Notes: generated from the sequence alone by a model not told the origin. DNA of 64,000 nucleotides from Spongilla lacustris (GCA_949361645.1 OX442416.1:19975530-20039529), one strand, 5' to 3'. Shown: positions 20,220 through 32,826, counted from the first letter of the stretch. Numbers and translations are program-made.

Positions 20220-21745
20220 ACGTACTTACGTGCGAGATACTCCAGTTAGGAGTTTGTGACGAAAATAGTCACATGTGGCGGTCGAAGTGGCCGCACGGGA
20301 CCTTAAGGGTGATGAATCGGCTTTGCTAAAGGATATACCAACTTCCCAAGTGGTTTCTGTGTATAAACACACCTTTATCTTCCATTGATTGATAAAATAC
20401 ACATTCAGGATGGCAGCTGGACATTCCCGCATAAGTGTTTGCATTGCATCACGTGCTTTTGCACTCTGCTGAAAGTGTACAAACAGGCCGCATAGAACCT
20501 TTGCTATTATATCCGACCATCAAAAACTTGTTGAAAAGACATACCACTTATTCACAATATCCCTATATATGAATGTTTCCTTTCTACCGAAAGCGAGTAA
20601 GTGACCGAAGCATTACTGTGGAGATATTCGATAAACGGACATATATATTACGAACTCAGGGCAGTTAAGGCATGGGTTCTCAATAGAAACCTTTTTTCTA
20701 ACATAGCTGCTATGCACTGTGCTATATTTAAATTATGATTGCATAATATTAAAGCCCGTATTAAACTCGATATAATATTGCATTTAATGCGTGATGACGT
20801 CACGCGGACACGGGCAATTAACCGTATGGAATCAAATACGGAACTGAAGACGTGACAGTAATGTCTTAAAAACTTTAGTACATATTGCACTTACTATGGT
20901 CTACATAAGTGCCGGTAGGACCTTTCTGAATTCAGTCTTAGCGGACAGATAAATTTAATAACGCTCTAAAGTTTGGACCTTTTTATCAATTTAATCAACT
21001 AATATTCACAGTAACTTGGTAATCAAGATCATGATCGTCTGGCCCTACTGCAATTCGGTAAGTACAATGACTCTAGAGTTTTATGGTAGATGTAAAAAAA
21101 AATAACTGGCACGGCATCAACTCAGTAAGCCACGGTGGTCTGCTCTCATTGAACGCGTGGAAACTAAGCCCTACGCCCCGAAAAATTGAAATGGTTACGT
21201 TCACCCATAGCAACGAACCTGACAACCGATGCCCGTTAGAACCAGCTGTGCACGATGTACATAAAACGTTATCAACACCTAAAAGCCATACTAGCAGTGA
21301 TAAACACCTTTGAACTATATTGCAAGCAAAAATCACGTGGCCTGGTGCTGCCAACTGTCGGCTCTGGTTCTTCAAACCTGTCGACTTACGCACGGCGATC
21401 ACCGACTACATGTGTTCAAAAAACAACAACGACGCTCGGTGACTGAGATGGAACATACCAAAGCTATCACGGTAAAGTTAGTTGTTTGTACTGTCGTATT
21501 TTGGTACAGGTTAGTGGCAATGCATTTTCTGAAGTAGATTCCTAGCCTTTGAAAATCCACCATTTTGGTATCTTTTGGGGGGTGGGGGAATTAATATTTG
21601 CGCAATGAAGTTTGGTTTTAACAGAGCGTTTAAAATATAGCTTTACATTTCTTTTGGTCTAAATTTGACTCCATGCTCGTATGTAAATAGATTGAGCTTG
21701 AACTGAATTAATGGCTGGAGGGGGGATGGCAGCCATCAATTGTGG
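20220..21745. other. No gene recognised
   Basis: Spacer. GTTAAGGCATGGGTTCTC near 20668 resembles ATTAAGGCATGGGTCCGA near 19311 and, inverted, ACCCATGCCTT near 37300, so a dispersed end motif is present. Open frames at 21083-21537 on the plus strand show no domain. Confidence 0.35.
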
Positions 21746-21746
21746 C

Positions 21747-22130
21747 TCAATACTTAGTAAGTGTTCTTGCACAATGTGCATCAGGTTCTGCATGTGGTTG
21801 TGGATTGGAGCAAATGTCAAGCCAAGAATGGACTTGGCCTCCTGATAAAGGGGCTATTTCTCCTTTGGGGTTATCGCCAACAATTTGGCTAGATATGTGG
21901 TACATCCTTTCCTCACCAGCCACACAGATTCCTGATGATTTGAGCCACCTGAAACACCAGTGAGTTAGAATTGAGCCTTTGCTGTATGTTGTGACATACC
22001 ACCTTAGAAGCCTCAGTGTATTCCAAGGTATGGCAAGCCCAGCCTTAATCGCCGGCAAAACATGTACCTGAACTTCAGTCCATGCATGATGAGTAGGCAG
22101 CTGTTGTTTCCTGGTTAGCGCTGGTGACAT
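21747..22130 (-). CDS. Unassigned open region downstream of RAG1-N-like relic
   Basis: 127 minus-strand codons are open here. A parallel frame reads AKLLAITPKEK, a stop, then AKSILGLTFAPIHNHMQNLM, which looks more protein-like than the longest frame. It follows the 22195-22330 segment on the same strand. I do not recognise the product. It could be a further exon of that relic or transposon debris. Confidence 0.2.
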   Translation of the reverse strand: MSPALTRKQQLPTHHAWTEVQVHVLPAIKAGLAIPWNTLRLLRWYVTTYSKGSILTHWCFRWLKSSGICVAGEERMYHISSQIVGDNPKGEIAPLSGGQVHSWLDICSNPQPHAEPDAHCARTLTKY

Positions 22131-22194
22131 GCATGAATGTCATTGGCAGTAGTGAGTGTATATATTATGTAACCTTGGTACAAGTCAATGACAT

Positions 22195-22330
22195 TCACTT
22201 AACTGCTTCCCCTGTAGCAAGTTGTATGATGACTTTGTCAGGACTGGTAGAGTTGGCCCTCTTCAGTAATCCCACTGCTTGCTTCTCCTCCTGAGGTGTA
22301 AGTGTTGGTACACACTCATGCTCTTGTTAG
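22195..22330 (-). pseudogene. C-terminal segment of RAG1-N-like zinc-finger protein
   Basis: Minus strand, open until a TGA at 22195-22197: ECVPTLTPQEEKQAVGLLKR, then ANSTSPDKVIIQLATGEAVK. The (S/T)P-x-EEK-x-A...LLKR...TG pattern follows the RING domain in invertebrate proteins that resemble the non-core N-terminal half of RAG1. A related TSPDK stretch appears in the second locus at 58380-58510. It is separated from its RING exon by the 22-bp minisatellite. Family assignment is from pattern memory and should be checked by search. Confidence 0.45.
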
Positions 22331-22419
22331 TCACCATCCTTAATATCCCTGCTGCAGTCTGTATACAGTGCTCCAGAACATCTGACAGCAGCATTATCAC
22401 ACTTGATGATAGTCTGACT

Positions 22420-23155
22420 AGGGGGACCATCTAGGTGACCATCCTCTGAGCAGTAGGTGACCATCCTCTGAGCAGTAGGGGACCATCCTCTGAGCAGCAG
22501 GGGACCATCCTCTGAGCAGCAGGGGATCATCCTCTGAGCAGCAGGTGACCATCCTCTGAGCAGCAGGGGACCATCCTCTGAGCAGCAGGGGACCATCCAC
22601 TGAGCAGCAGGGGACCGTCCTCTGAGCAGCAGGTGACCATCCTTTGAGCGGCAGGGGACCATCCTCTGAGCAGCAGGGGACCATCCTCTGAGCAGCAGAG
22701 GACCATCCTCTGCGCAGCAGGGGACCGTCCTCTGAGCAGCAGGGGATCATCCTCTGAGCAGCAGGGGACCATCCTGGGGACCATCCTCTGAGCAGCAGCG
22801 GACCATCCTCTAAGCAGCAGGGGACCATCCTCTGTGCAGCAGGGGGCCATCCACTGAGCAGCAGGGGACTGTCCTCTGAGTAGCAGGGGACCATCCTCTG
22901 AACAGCAGGGGGACAATCCTCTGAGTAGCAGGGAACCATCCTCTGAGCAGCAGGGGACCATCCTCTGAGCAGCAGGGGACCTTCCTCTGAGCAGCAGGGG
23001 ACCATCCTCTGAGCAGCAGGGGACCATCCTCTGAGCAGTAGGAGATCATCCTCTGGGCAGCAGGGGACCATCCTCTTGGCAGCATGGGACCATCCTCTGA
23101 GCAACATGGGACCATCTCTGAGCAGCAGAGGACTATCAGTCCTCTGAGCAGCATG
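22420..23155 (+). repeat. 22-bp minisatellite
   Basis: About 33 copies of CTGAGCAGCAGGGGACCATC-CT. Because 22 is not a multiple of three, three frames are visited in turn, giving long artefactual open frames of ~22-residue periodicity on the minus strand. It interrupts the RAG1-N-like relic between its RING segment and its C-terminal segment. Confidence 0.95.
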
Positions 23156-23159
23156 GACG

Positions 23160-23362
23160 GTTCATATAGCATCATATGCTGCTATCCACTCCCAGAGGCA
23201 TTTGGAGCACACCAGTGCACCACACTGCAGCTCCAGTGGCTGTGAGAGGGTGTTGGAGCACAGTGCACACTTCAGCTCCTTTAGCATTGACAGGTTGTTA
23301 GCTCTTGCCAAAGGTGGGCTAGGCTCACTATGGAGGACTTCTACCAAGTGTTTACCTCTCAT
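23160..23362 (-). pseudogene. RING finger segment of RAG1-N-like protein
   Basis: Minus strand: LKELKCALCSNTLSQPLELQ then CGALVCSKCLWEW. This gives the first Cys pairs of a RING (CxxC...CxxxxCxxC) with the LSQPLEL spacing. RING fingers bind zinc and often confer E3 ubiquitin ligase activity. The frame stops after 66 codons just as the minisatellite begins, so the second half of the RING is missing. The upstream segment at 23425-23640 supplies another Cys cluster, the same order as in the RAG1 N-terminal region. Confidence 0.5.
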
Positions 23363-23424
23363 GATGTCATATGTTTACTTGTTTTGCCACTCAAATAGCA
23401 TCACTTCACATTTGTGATGCACTC

Positions 23425-23640
23425 ACTTTGTGATGGCACAGATGGTTCTCTACATACCCAGCTTACATTGCATGCAGAACATTTCTGGGTGACATCATCC
23501 CCAGATGTGTCAATGTCAAAAGCTATTTTCAGCTCAGCTGAGAATGCTATGCACTCAGAGCTGGTTCTTTTCTTTGCCCTCTACTTCGTTAGCCTCTGCC
23601 CACACACTCTGCAAAGTATGGAAATTGTAATCCATACCTA
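23425..23640 (-). pseudogene. Upstream zinc-binding segment of RAG1-N-like protein
   Basis: On the minus strand, after TTTGCAG: RVCGQRLTK, an in-frame TAG, then ELKIAFDIDTSGDDVTQKCS and ACNVSW. The CRVCG...F-x-I-D-x-S-x-DD...C-x-x-C layout is the leading zinc-binding block that precedes the RING in RAG1-N-like proteins. The stop codon suggests decay, unless the real exon starts after it. Confidence 0.45.
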
Positions 23641-23649
23641 TAATGTTTA

Positions 23650-24387
23650 TATGTACAGGGCAAAACCACAACGTACGTCGATTATTCATGCAACACGCTC
23701 GGCTTGTTCGTGGAGACAGAAAATGCGTTGCCACTTCAGGTTAGTAAATTCTGGTAGCCACATGCCTCCTGAGCATCGCTGTAGTACTCTTACCTTCCAG
23801 TTCAGTCACCAAAGGCTACGTCGTCGAATTTAGTAACGCCCTCCTTGTAAATACGTATCGCGTGACCTTGCTAAACGGTATGCGCATGCTACCAATGTGG
23901 AATATCAATTGTGCGCATTGACTGGACATGACAGGAAAAGGAATGCAGTGTTTGAGTTCGTTTTCACTTTTTGATTTGCTAGTTCTGGTGAGTCACGGTT
24001 TGCTTTTAAACATCAGATGTCTATAATGAGCCATCAGTGAAGAAATATATGGTAATACCGTAAATGATCTAATTGTTAACTTAGTTTCCAGCGGCATACA
24101 ACCGTGAAGCGTTGCTTTTGTTGCGTACTACCTCCATTTTCGCGCGCCGCCAAGTAACTAGGTTACGTACGCGCGCCGCTATGGTGGGATAAGCCCGCGT
24201 TCGTTCGGTTGCTAGGGTAATAGTGGAGCGACTATTAATAAGCGTTTGTGGGTTCTGCTGAGTCGTGCTGACACGGCAGAGGCGGCCCCAGCATCTACCG
24301 AGGGGAGGGGCCATGCACACGAGAGGCCAAAAAGGGGCGTGGCTTACGATACTTAAGATACACGCGTAACCGTTTGACTCTGGATTG
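23650..24387. promoter_or_regulatory. CpG-rich spacer, possible promoter region
   Basis: About 24110-24320 is unusually rich in CpG (TTCGCGCGCCGCC, TACGCGCGCCGC) in an AT-rich neighbourhood, with TACTACCTCCATTTT nearby. It lies upstream of the minus-strand RAG1-N-like segments, so it could be their promoter, but no transcription start can be read directly. A minus-strand frame at 24081-24320 has no domain. Confidence 0.25.
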
Positions 24388-24944
24388 TACGGTGGCCCGG
24401 TAGGTCGCCACTTGAGCGCAAAACAACTCTTAAGTTAAGCTCAGAGCGCAAGGCTCAGAGCGCAGAGCGCAGAGCGCAGAGCGCAGAGCGCAGAGCGCAG
24501 AGCACACTATGGGATGGCATAGGATTTCGTTACGTCACTGTTAATTCACGTGATCTACTTGCTGATCAGCTGATTCGTATTCCCCATAACTGTTTTCATT
24601 GTTGTATAACAATAGTTAAATATCTCCGCTTTCAAATAATACAAAACTTGAGAAACGATCGTCGTGTGGAAAGGACGTTATTTATAGATATTCTATATGC
24701 TTCGTTAAACTATACAATCGACGCAGAGCTCATAATCAAGTACTGGAGGCAGAATAAAAGTATACTTGCCTATTTACGCCTCGTACGTCGGGTGGCTGTT
24801 TGGTTAGTTATAACCACGCGTGTGTTTGAGTATTGCGCTCGCATCGTATACGTGGTTTTAAAATGGCTAAAACAAAAACTCGCCCAGCTGGGTTTGAAAC
24901 GGCGAAATCAAACCGAGACTCCCCTTCCACTTTTACACAATGCC
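24388..24944 (+). repeat. Left TIR of the 10.9-kb element
   Basis: Near-identical to the reverse complement of 34769-35289. Differences are a longer GCGCAGA heptamer run (about 24440-24500) and a ~50-base segment after TACTGGAGGCAGAAT that the right copy lacks. A third, partial copy of its inner ~70 bases lies inverted at 26637-26705. Confidence 0.9.
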
Positions 24945-25061
24945 ATCAAGGTGAGTAAATCTAATCCATGCATGCCCTTCAACAGTTCAACCCTAATGAT
25001 AATACTGATATTAATAATTTATTGTTTGCATGCAGTAAGAGCTAAATACTTCAAGAGGTGA
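24863..25061 (+). CDS. Candidate small two-exon ORF at TIR inner edge
   Basis: ATG at 24863 opens a frame MAKTKTRPAGFETAKSNRDS ending at an AAG/GTGAGT donor (24950/24951). After an 85-base intron with acceptor GCATGCAG, the frame continues VRAKYFKR and stops at 25059-25061, for 37-38 codons in all. The product would be small and basic. The first exon is duplicated in the right TIR, where it runs into different sequence. It could instead be the first exon of a longer spliced gene of the element. No family is recognised. Confidence 0.3.
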
Positions 25062-27652
25062 TCATGTTCATGCGTGCTATTCTGTACCACCAATCTCATG
25101 GTGACAATGAGCATGTGTTCACAGATCCACAGTGACTGTTATGATGCTGCCGGCCATCATGCATCCTGAAGGTACCCGTCAAAGGAAAAAGCACTGCCTT
25201 ATCAGAAAAACGTATGTTAATATAAGGTGAAGGTGCTTGGAAGATGATAGCCCTTCACTCTCAGTTTAGGGACCCAACTGGTGCTGGCAGATTATGATCA
25301 GCTTAAGCCATTTGGTTTTCCCATCCACACATGCATAGATAGGTATTAAAATGCAACATATATTTTTGCAAGAAATGAAGAGCAGTTAATTGGACATTAT
25401 GATGCTCATACATATACCCTTGCAAACGTCCTGTACTCCATCAATGAAAGGTGACGTGGGCTGTTTTTGAAAATCCATTAACCATAAGCCTTATGTTGGA
25501 TATGATAGCTGTCTATGTCAGACCCATATCCTTCTATCCTTCTTTCAGCAAATGAGTTGTATGAGTATGATACATGCACACCCTAAAGGATGCAAGTGAT
25601 ATGAAACATTGTTGGTGCTTTATAGGGAATAGTTCCTGTTCCTGCTCGTACACCTTTGGACATATGGATAGTAGCTAGCTGGTTTTGTAGCTTATACCAA
25701 CATTTTGTAACCTTTTGTAGAAAATAAAAAAGCAACTAAGATTTAATACATGAATAGCATATATGGCTTTGAACCAGACAAAGGGACAATGTAGATTGGG
25801 GATATAGTTTGTTTAGTGGTGAGAGTTGTAGACAGAGAGGCAAGCTTGACCTGCTAACCTTAGACAAAGCCCCATGCTATACGCTTAAAACCTATCTAAC
25901 TAAGCAGGGATGGAGTTTAAAGCCTCTTCTGACAACGTTATATCTTGTTTACTCCCTAAAGAATAATGAGCATGGCACAAATTGTATGTGATCAAGTGAG
26001 CCCAACTTTTGATGAAGATGCATGCATGTGTATAAATTACTATTTTTGGCCGCAGCTATAACGTATATAAACACATTACTAGTCTCGCCGCTGAGCCCCA
26101 CCTTCTCAATAGATGTGAGGGTGGGGCTCCGCGTTACAATGTTTTGCAAGCATTATGAAGTGCATGGACTGATTTTGTATATAATACGGGATTATTGATA
26201 TTTCTTCCGAATTGCCTCAACTATATGCCGAAACTCGATGAAAGTGACGATGCCGATTGATCGAGTACCTGACGAGTACAAGGATATATGCACGAGGTGC
26301 ACACTACGTACATGTATAGAGGCATCAGAACGACCAACTGACCATACATGAACATATGTATAATCACATGTATTGCAACTTCATATGCCATACTGGATAC
26401 ACACACATATATACAGGAAATAACATTGCACAGCGTCACAATGATTTCGTTTTGGTTCATGAATGTGTAGACGTGAAAGAAGGTTATCATGCAGTCAATG
26501 TGGGTGCATGGCTGATGGATAGGAAGACCAGGATCCACTGATTGTCCGTAGTCAACACCTATCATATATCAACCGATATACGCACATAAGTATACAAAAT
26601 CACACATCGAGGTTATATTCATATATTGATTTCGCCGTTTCAAACCCAGCTGGGCGAGTTTTTGTTTTAGCCTATGATGCTGACCTTTTAAAACCACATC
26701 TACGTTGCGCGCGCAATACTCAAGCACATGCACGCATGGCTACGTTGCATGGGCTCACTTGATCACATACAATTTGTGCCATGCTCATTATTCTTTAGGG
26801 AGTAAACAAGATTTAATGTTGTCAGATAAGGCTTTAAACCCCATCTCTGCTTAGTTAGATAGGGCATGGTTTTAAGCGTATAGCATGGGGCTTTGTCTAA
26901 GGTTAGCAGGTCAAGCCGGCCTGCCTCTCTGTTCGCCACTAAACAACCTATATTCCCAATCTATCGATGTACATTGTCCTTTTGTCTGGTTTTTTGTCTG
27001 CTTCCAGCCATATATGCTATTCATGTGCACTGTACTGATTAGATCTTAGTTGCTTTTTTATTTTCTACAAAAGGTTACAAAATGTTGGTATAAGCTACAA
27101 AACCAGCTAGCTACTATCCATATGTCCAAAGGTGTAGGAAAATAAACTATTCCCTATAAAACATAGGATTTTCAAAAGCAGCCCACGTCACCTTTCATTG
27201 ATGCAGTACAGGACGTTTGCAAGGGTATATGTATGAGCATCATAATGTCCAATTAACTGCTCTTCATTTCTTGCAAAAATATATGTTGCATTTTAATGCC
27301 TATCTATGCATGTGTGGATGAAACGGCTTAATCTGCCAGCGGTTCCTAAAATGAGAGTGAAGGGCTATCATCTTCCAAGCACCTTCACCTTATATTAACA
27401 TACGTTTTTCTGATAAGGCAGTGCTTTTTCCTTTGACGGGTACCTTCAGGATGCATGATGGCCGGCAGCATCATAACAGTCACTGTGGATCTGTGAACAC
27501 ATGTTCATTGTCACCATGAGATTGGTGGTACAGAATAGCACGCATGAACATGATCACCTCTTGAAGTATTTAGCTCTTACTGCATGCAAACAATAAATTA
27601 TTAATATCAGTATTATCATTAGGGTTGAACCGTTGAAGGGCATGCATGGATT
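24963..27652. repeat. Inner 2.7-kb palindrome
   Basis: 24963-26004 and 26750-27652 are inverted copies (about 1,042 and 903 bases), sharing for example TCCATGCATGCCCTTCAACRG, GTACCCGTCAAAGGAAAAAGC and GTGATCAAGTGAGCCCA in mirrored order, with deletions in the right arm. The 745-base spacer contains a partial inverted copy of the TIR (26637-26705). No coding domain is seen in the arms. Confidence 0.88.
26005..26749. other. Spacer of the inner palindrome
   Basis: AT-rich. GAGCCCCACCTTCTCAATAG and its partial complement GAGGGTGGGGCTC form a small hairpin near 26092-26130. The partial TIR copy is at 26637-26705. No gene is recognised; the long minus-strand frame at 26221-26565 has no domain. Confidence 0.4.
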
Positions 27653-28017
27653 CATATCGAGAAATTGGCGGTCAAAAGGATTACGCGGTATTCGGTCATT
27701 GCGTAATTCAATGTCCATAGAAAATGTATGGACGCATTCAGAAAACTGCAGCTAACTGCAGAAATAAAAATTATATTGACTAGGTGCTCTCGGATTTGCT
27801 ATGTGGGGACTATTTAGCATATTTTGAGTACTTTCACGCACCGTAGGTACCTATATCCGCACTTCCACATTAATTATGCAAGGTTTCCAATGTCCATTCA
27901 TTTTATCTCATTTACTTATTCAGTCATCAATATTTTCCCAACCAAATGATATTTTCCCTAGGTGCCACCGGATTATATGAGAGTAATCAATGCACTTATT
28001 TTTCATCATTTTTTCAG

Positions 28018-28285
28018 AGCTTAGGGCCTTCAAATCGCGCTTCCCTTGAATGGTTAGTGAGATACACCCCAAATACAAAACGCATGATATCACGTGCTAC
28101 TCTTTCGTCAGTTAGCCGTGCCCAGACCGAGCTGTTCTGTAAGTACATGTAGTTAATGATAATATGTATTGCAAATTGATGTCTATAACCACGACCCCAC
28201 CCACCACTATAATGTACACAACAACTTAACGTGCAAAATAACTTATTAACCGCTATTTACTGTAGGCAGAGATAATCTGCTGTAG
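28018..28285 (+). CDS. Two candidate 3'-terminal exons, unknown protein
   Basis: Exon 28018-28138 has acceptor TTTTTTCAG and donor GTAAGT (consensus). Its 40 codons start SLGPSNRASLEWLVRYTPNT and end with TLSSVSRAQTELF. The exon ends after one base of a codon. An acceptor at 28265 (TTTACTGTAG) restores the frame as CRDNLL and reaches TAG at 28283-28285. Good splice signals and clean phase favour a real transcript. The family is unknown. It lies inside the 10.9-kb TIR element and is transcribed away from the left TIR, so it may be one of the element's own genes or a captured host fragment. Confidence 0.4.
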
Positions 28286-28369
28286 GCCTGCTCTTCGCTT
28301 TTGGTTCGGTACTTCCGCGGACGATTTCGAACGGTACGAAGACGACGATATCGAAGATCAATCCCACGA

Positions 28370-28770
28370 GGATGGATTCTATGGCAGAACTGAAGCCTAC
28401 TACCCCACAGGCCACAGCTAACTGCTACGGAGGTACGGGAGTGCACGAACCCTATTGCAGACAGACAGCTATAAAACTGGTACTATACTCTGGACTCTAC
28501 GGCAGGCAGCGACGGAATACCCCTGGCCCATGTATGGAGTGAACTCTATGGCAATAAGCGATGCATGAAGAATCACACAGTTAACAGCTATGAACTCAAA
28601 TCTATGGCAGACACCTAACAGCTACAGTGTATGGAGTTGGAGTGATCCCTATTGCACACAGCTATGAAGTACTCCATGGCAAGAAGCTATGGGCCCTATG
28701 GCAAGTACCCCATATAGCAAGCACCTAAGAAATGAATCCTATTGCAGATACCCCACAGCTGACAGCGTGT
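28370..28770 (+). repeat. Degenerate tandem repeat (CTATGGCA/CTATTGCAGACA)
   Basis: Words such as CTATGGCA, CCCTATTGCAGA and CAGCTA recur every ~30-60 bases with heavy divergence. A (TG)n-rich stretch with GTGTGTGAGCATGTGTG follows at 28770-28860. Confidence 0.5.
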
Positions 28771-29068
28771 GTGTGTGAGCATATGTGTGTGTGATTGTGT
28801 GTGTGAGCATGTGTGTGAGTATGTATGCATGACTGTGTGTGCGTGTGTTGTTGTGTGAGTGGCTATGAATCCTCTCTTCCCCTCTCTCTGTACATGTAAG
28901 TCAGTATGTACATGTATATGTATGCTAAGAATCAGTTCTTGTTAGCATGCATATGCACATGAATGTAATTGGCTAGTTTTGATGACATTCTACATTGTTT
29001 TCCACAGTACACAACTCAAACTCCAGCTATCAAAGCTCACCAATGGCAAGCTCTATTTACCCACTCCA

Positions 29069-29428
29069 TCCTCCCTCCCTCCCTCCCTCCCTCCCTCCCT
29101 CCCTCCCTCCCTCCCTCCCTCCCTCCCTCCCTCCCTCCCTCCCTCCCTCCCTCCCTCCCTCCCTCCCTCCCTCCCTCCCTCCCTCCCTCCCTCCCTCCCT
29201 CCCTCCCTCCCTCCCTCCCTCCCTCCCTCCCTCCCTCCCTCCCTCCCTCCCTCCCTCCCTCCCTCCCTCCCTCCCTCCCTCCCTCCCTCCCTCCCTCCCT
29301 CCCTCCCTCCCTCCCTCCCTCCCTCCCTCCCTCCCTCCCTCCCTCCCTCCCTCCCTCCCTCCCTCCCTCCCTACCTCCCTCCCTCCCTCCCTCCCTCCCT
29401 CCCTCCCTCCCTCCCTCCCTCCCTCCCT
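29069..29428 (+). repeat. (CCCT)n microsatellite, ~360 bp
   Basis: About 90 units of CCCT/CCTC with a single A interruption near 29373. The long Pro/Ser/Leu frames on plus and Gly/Arg/Glu frames on minus are artefacts of this repeat, not genes. The strict pyrimidine strand could adopt triplex (H-DNA) structure. Confidence 0.98.
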
Positions 29429-30167
29429 CTCGATCCTCGCCTCTTCCCTCCTTCCATGATCCTCTCCTTCCACTTTCCTTCATCAGAGGAGGCTCAGAGT
29501 GTTCAGTGACAAAGATAAGGACAAACTCAGCAAGGTGACCCAACATACTAAGTCTGAGAGGGAGGCATGACATGGAGGCCACCCTCACCTTGGAGATGGA
29601 GACAGAACAGAACAGGGACCAGTGGGGTGTCATGGAGAAGGCACAGAATTTGAACCAGGTCTGGGCACTGGTCACCACTTGCAGTAACCCTTTATAGGCC
29701 AGTCAGATACAGTGATATTAGCCCTTTAGTGACACGAGTTTTAACCCTGTAAAGACAGCAATATCAGCATTATTCTCCAGAACAAATTTTTATTTGTATA
29801 TGTCTAGTTGCCATGGTGATTCATGTCCTCCTACTATGCTGCAAAACTCAGTCTGTTGTATGATGATTAATTAATATTGTTTGTTTTCCATATACATGTA
29901 TAGTATGGAGGAGGAGAGGACACAAATACACCGAGTACTTCGAGGCCGCGAGAGGAGGGAGACCTCACAAGGGAGTGCAGCCAGCAGGTGGGTGTGGTCA
30001 AGGGAGGTGGTAGCAGATGTGATGAGGCCAAATATTGTGGCATACAATTGTACGATTCCATGAGTGTTGTGTGTGTGTGTGTGTGTGTATTTGTGTGTGT
30101 GTGTCTGCAATGTATGGTAGCAAGCACACGATGCATGAACATAAACTGTACAGAAAATGTCACACAC

Positions 30168-30291
30168 TTTAAAAGGAGCACACCTTAAAGGGCACACTTT
30201 AAAAGGAGCACACCTCAATGGGAACACTTTAAAAGGAGCACACCTCAATGGGCACACCTTTAAAAGGAGCACACCATAATGGGCACACCTT
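30168..30291 (+). repeat. ~30-bp tandem repeat (ACTTTAAAAGGAGCACACC)
   Basis: Four imperfect copies of ACTTTAAAAGGAGCACACCT followed by -CAATGGGCAC. It ends where the 30292-30692 foldback begins. Confidence 0.85.
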
Positions 30292-30692
30292 CCCCTACAA
30301 AAAAATCTTGGCATACATGTTTCAAATTCATGTGTGATATGTTGTCGCATGTGTTCCAGTTTTTCTAGAGCACTGTTGAACATGCTTATGTCATTCAATT
30401 GCAGGCATATCACTCTTCTAACTTGTACAGGTTGAAGAGTTTCTAAAACGCGTTCCCCCGAGAAGTTATAAAGCGGCACACCCCTTAGCATATTAGCGGG
30501 TATGCCTCATCGGGGAATCGCTTTTTAGAAACTATTCATCCTGTGCAAGTTAGAAGAGTGATATGCCTGCAATTTAATGACATACATGTACATGTAAGCA
30601 TGTTCAACAGTGCTCTAGAAAAACTGGAACACTTGCAAAAACATATCACGCATGAATTTGGAACACGTCATGCCAAGATTCTTTCGTAGGGG
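30292..30692. mobile_element. 401-bp foldback MITE
   Basis: The ends are CCCCTACAAAAAAATCTTGG and the complement of CCAAGATTCTTTCGTAGGGG. The arms continue through TTCATG-GTGATATGTT, CCAGTTTTTCTAGAGCACTG and GATATGCCTGCAA-TT with about 90% matching by eye. The centre (about 30450-30520) is unpaired. It sits in an intron of the RNF113A-like relic. Confidence 0.85.
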
Positions 30693-30733
30693 ATCCATTG
30701 CGGGATAATGTGCAGACAGCATTCTACATGTAG

Positions 30734-32050
<1,317 letters not shown>

Positions 32051-32259
32051 ATCATACTTAAAAAAAAACCAGCCCATACACGCTCCTACATGTACATGTA
32101 CCAGAATACTGAAGGCTTTTGTCATACATGTACCTACTCTTAATCCTAAGATCTGCCCATGGTCTGTGCTGTGAATATAATAAACTTGAAAGGGGAACCC
32201 ACAACCTTATCTGATGTTAGAGGCCCATGTAGTGCTGCACCTTGCCTGCCCTGAAGCTA

Positions 32260-32510
32260 CATGTAGACCTACCCTGCATGAACCCCTACATTGACCTACA
32301 TAGGCCTACCCTACATGAACCCTTACATGGACCTACATAGGCCTACCCTACATGGACCTTAGGCCTACCCTGCAGTTCACCCTACATGTGCTTACATAGG
32401 CCTACCCTGCATGAACCCTTACATGGACCTACATAAAAAATGTAGACCTACCCTGCATGAACCCTACATGGACCTACATAGACCTACATGTACCTACCTG
32501 AGTACTGAAA
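32260..32510 (+). repeat. ~40-bp tandem repeat (CCTACATGGACCTACATAGG)
   Basis: About five imperfect copies of a unit containing CCTACATGGACCTACATAGG and CCTACCCTGCATGAACCC, followed by TACATGTACATG-rich sequence. Confidence 0.8.
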
Positions 32511-32561
32511 ATTACTTGTGTCTTTTGTCTACATGTACATGTATTCCCTTCAAACTACAAG

Positions 32562-32826
32562 TACCGTAGAGTACCGCGATATATCCCCCCCCCCTCCGCC
32601 CCCACCTAAAAAAAACGGTCCGTGTTTAAACGAGCGTATCTTCGTACTCGTTAACGCTTCCGCGTACCTATTTCTAAATTCCAGGAAAGAACTGGTACTC
32701 CAACAGGATTTTAAAGAATAGCAAGCAGCTGCGTTCATGATTACGTCGATACGCTCGTTTAAACATGGGCCATTTTTTTTTGGTGGGGGCGGAGGGGGGG
32801 GGGATATCTCGCGGTACTCTACGGTA
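32562..32826 (-). mobile_element. Second copy of the 265-bp MITE
   Basis: Same length and same ~90-bp TIRs as 6674-6938, but inverted: the internal block CAGGAAAGAACTGGTACTCC here is the complement of the one there. TA occurs at both ends. A ~75-base direct repeat (CTGTGCTGTGAATATAAT... CTTATCTGATGTTAGA) lies on each side, at about 32165-32215 and 32840-32895. The MITE therefore sits between two copies of a local duplication. Confidence 0.9.

Noticed and set aside
22418..23175. Minus-strand frames of 110-229 codons rich in CCSED/GPLLLRGW
   Set aside because: Three overlapping frames all open because the 22-bp minisatellite lacks stops; not a protein.
24648..25061. 137-codon frame MRNDRRVERTLFIDILYASL
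   Set aside because: It lies inside the TIR, and the corresponding frame in the right TIR is broken differently; no domain. The spliced reading from 24863 was preferred, at low confidence.
29037..29678. Long Pro/Ser/Leu and Gly/Arg/Glu open frames of 138-213 codons
   Set aside because: They are translations of the (CCCT)n microsatellite in several frames at once; no splice or domain context.
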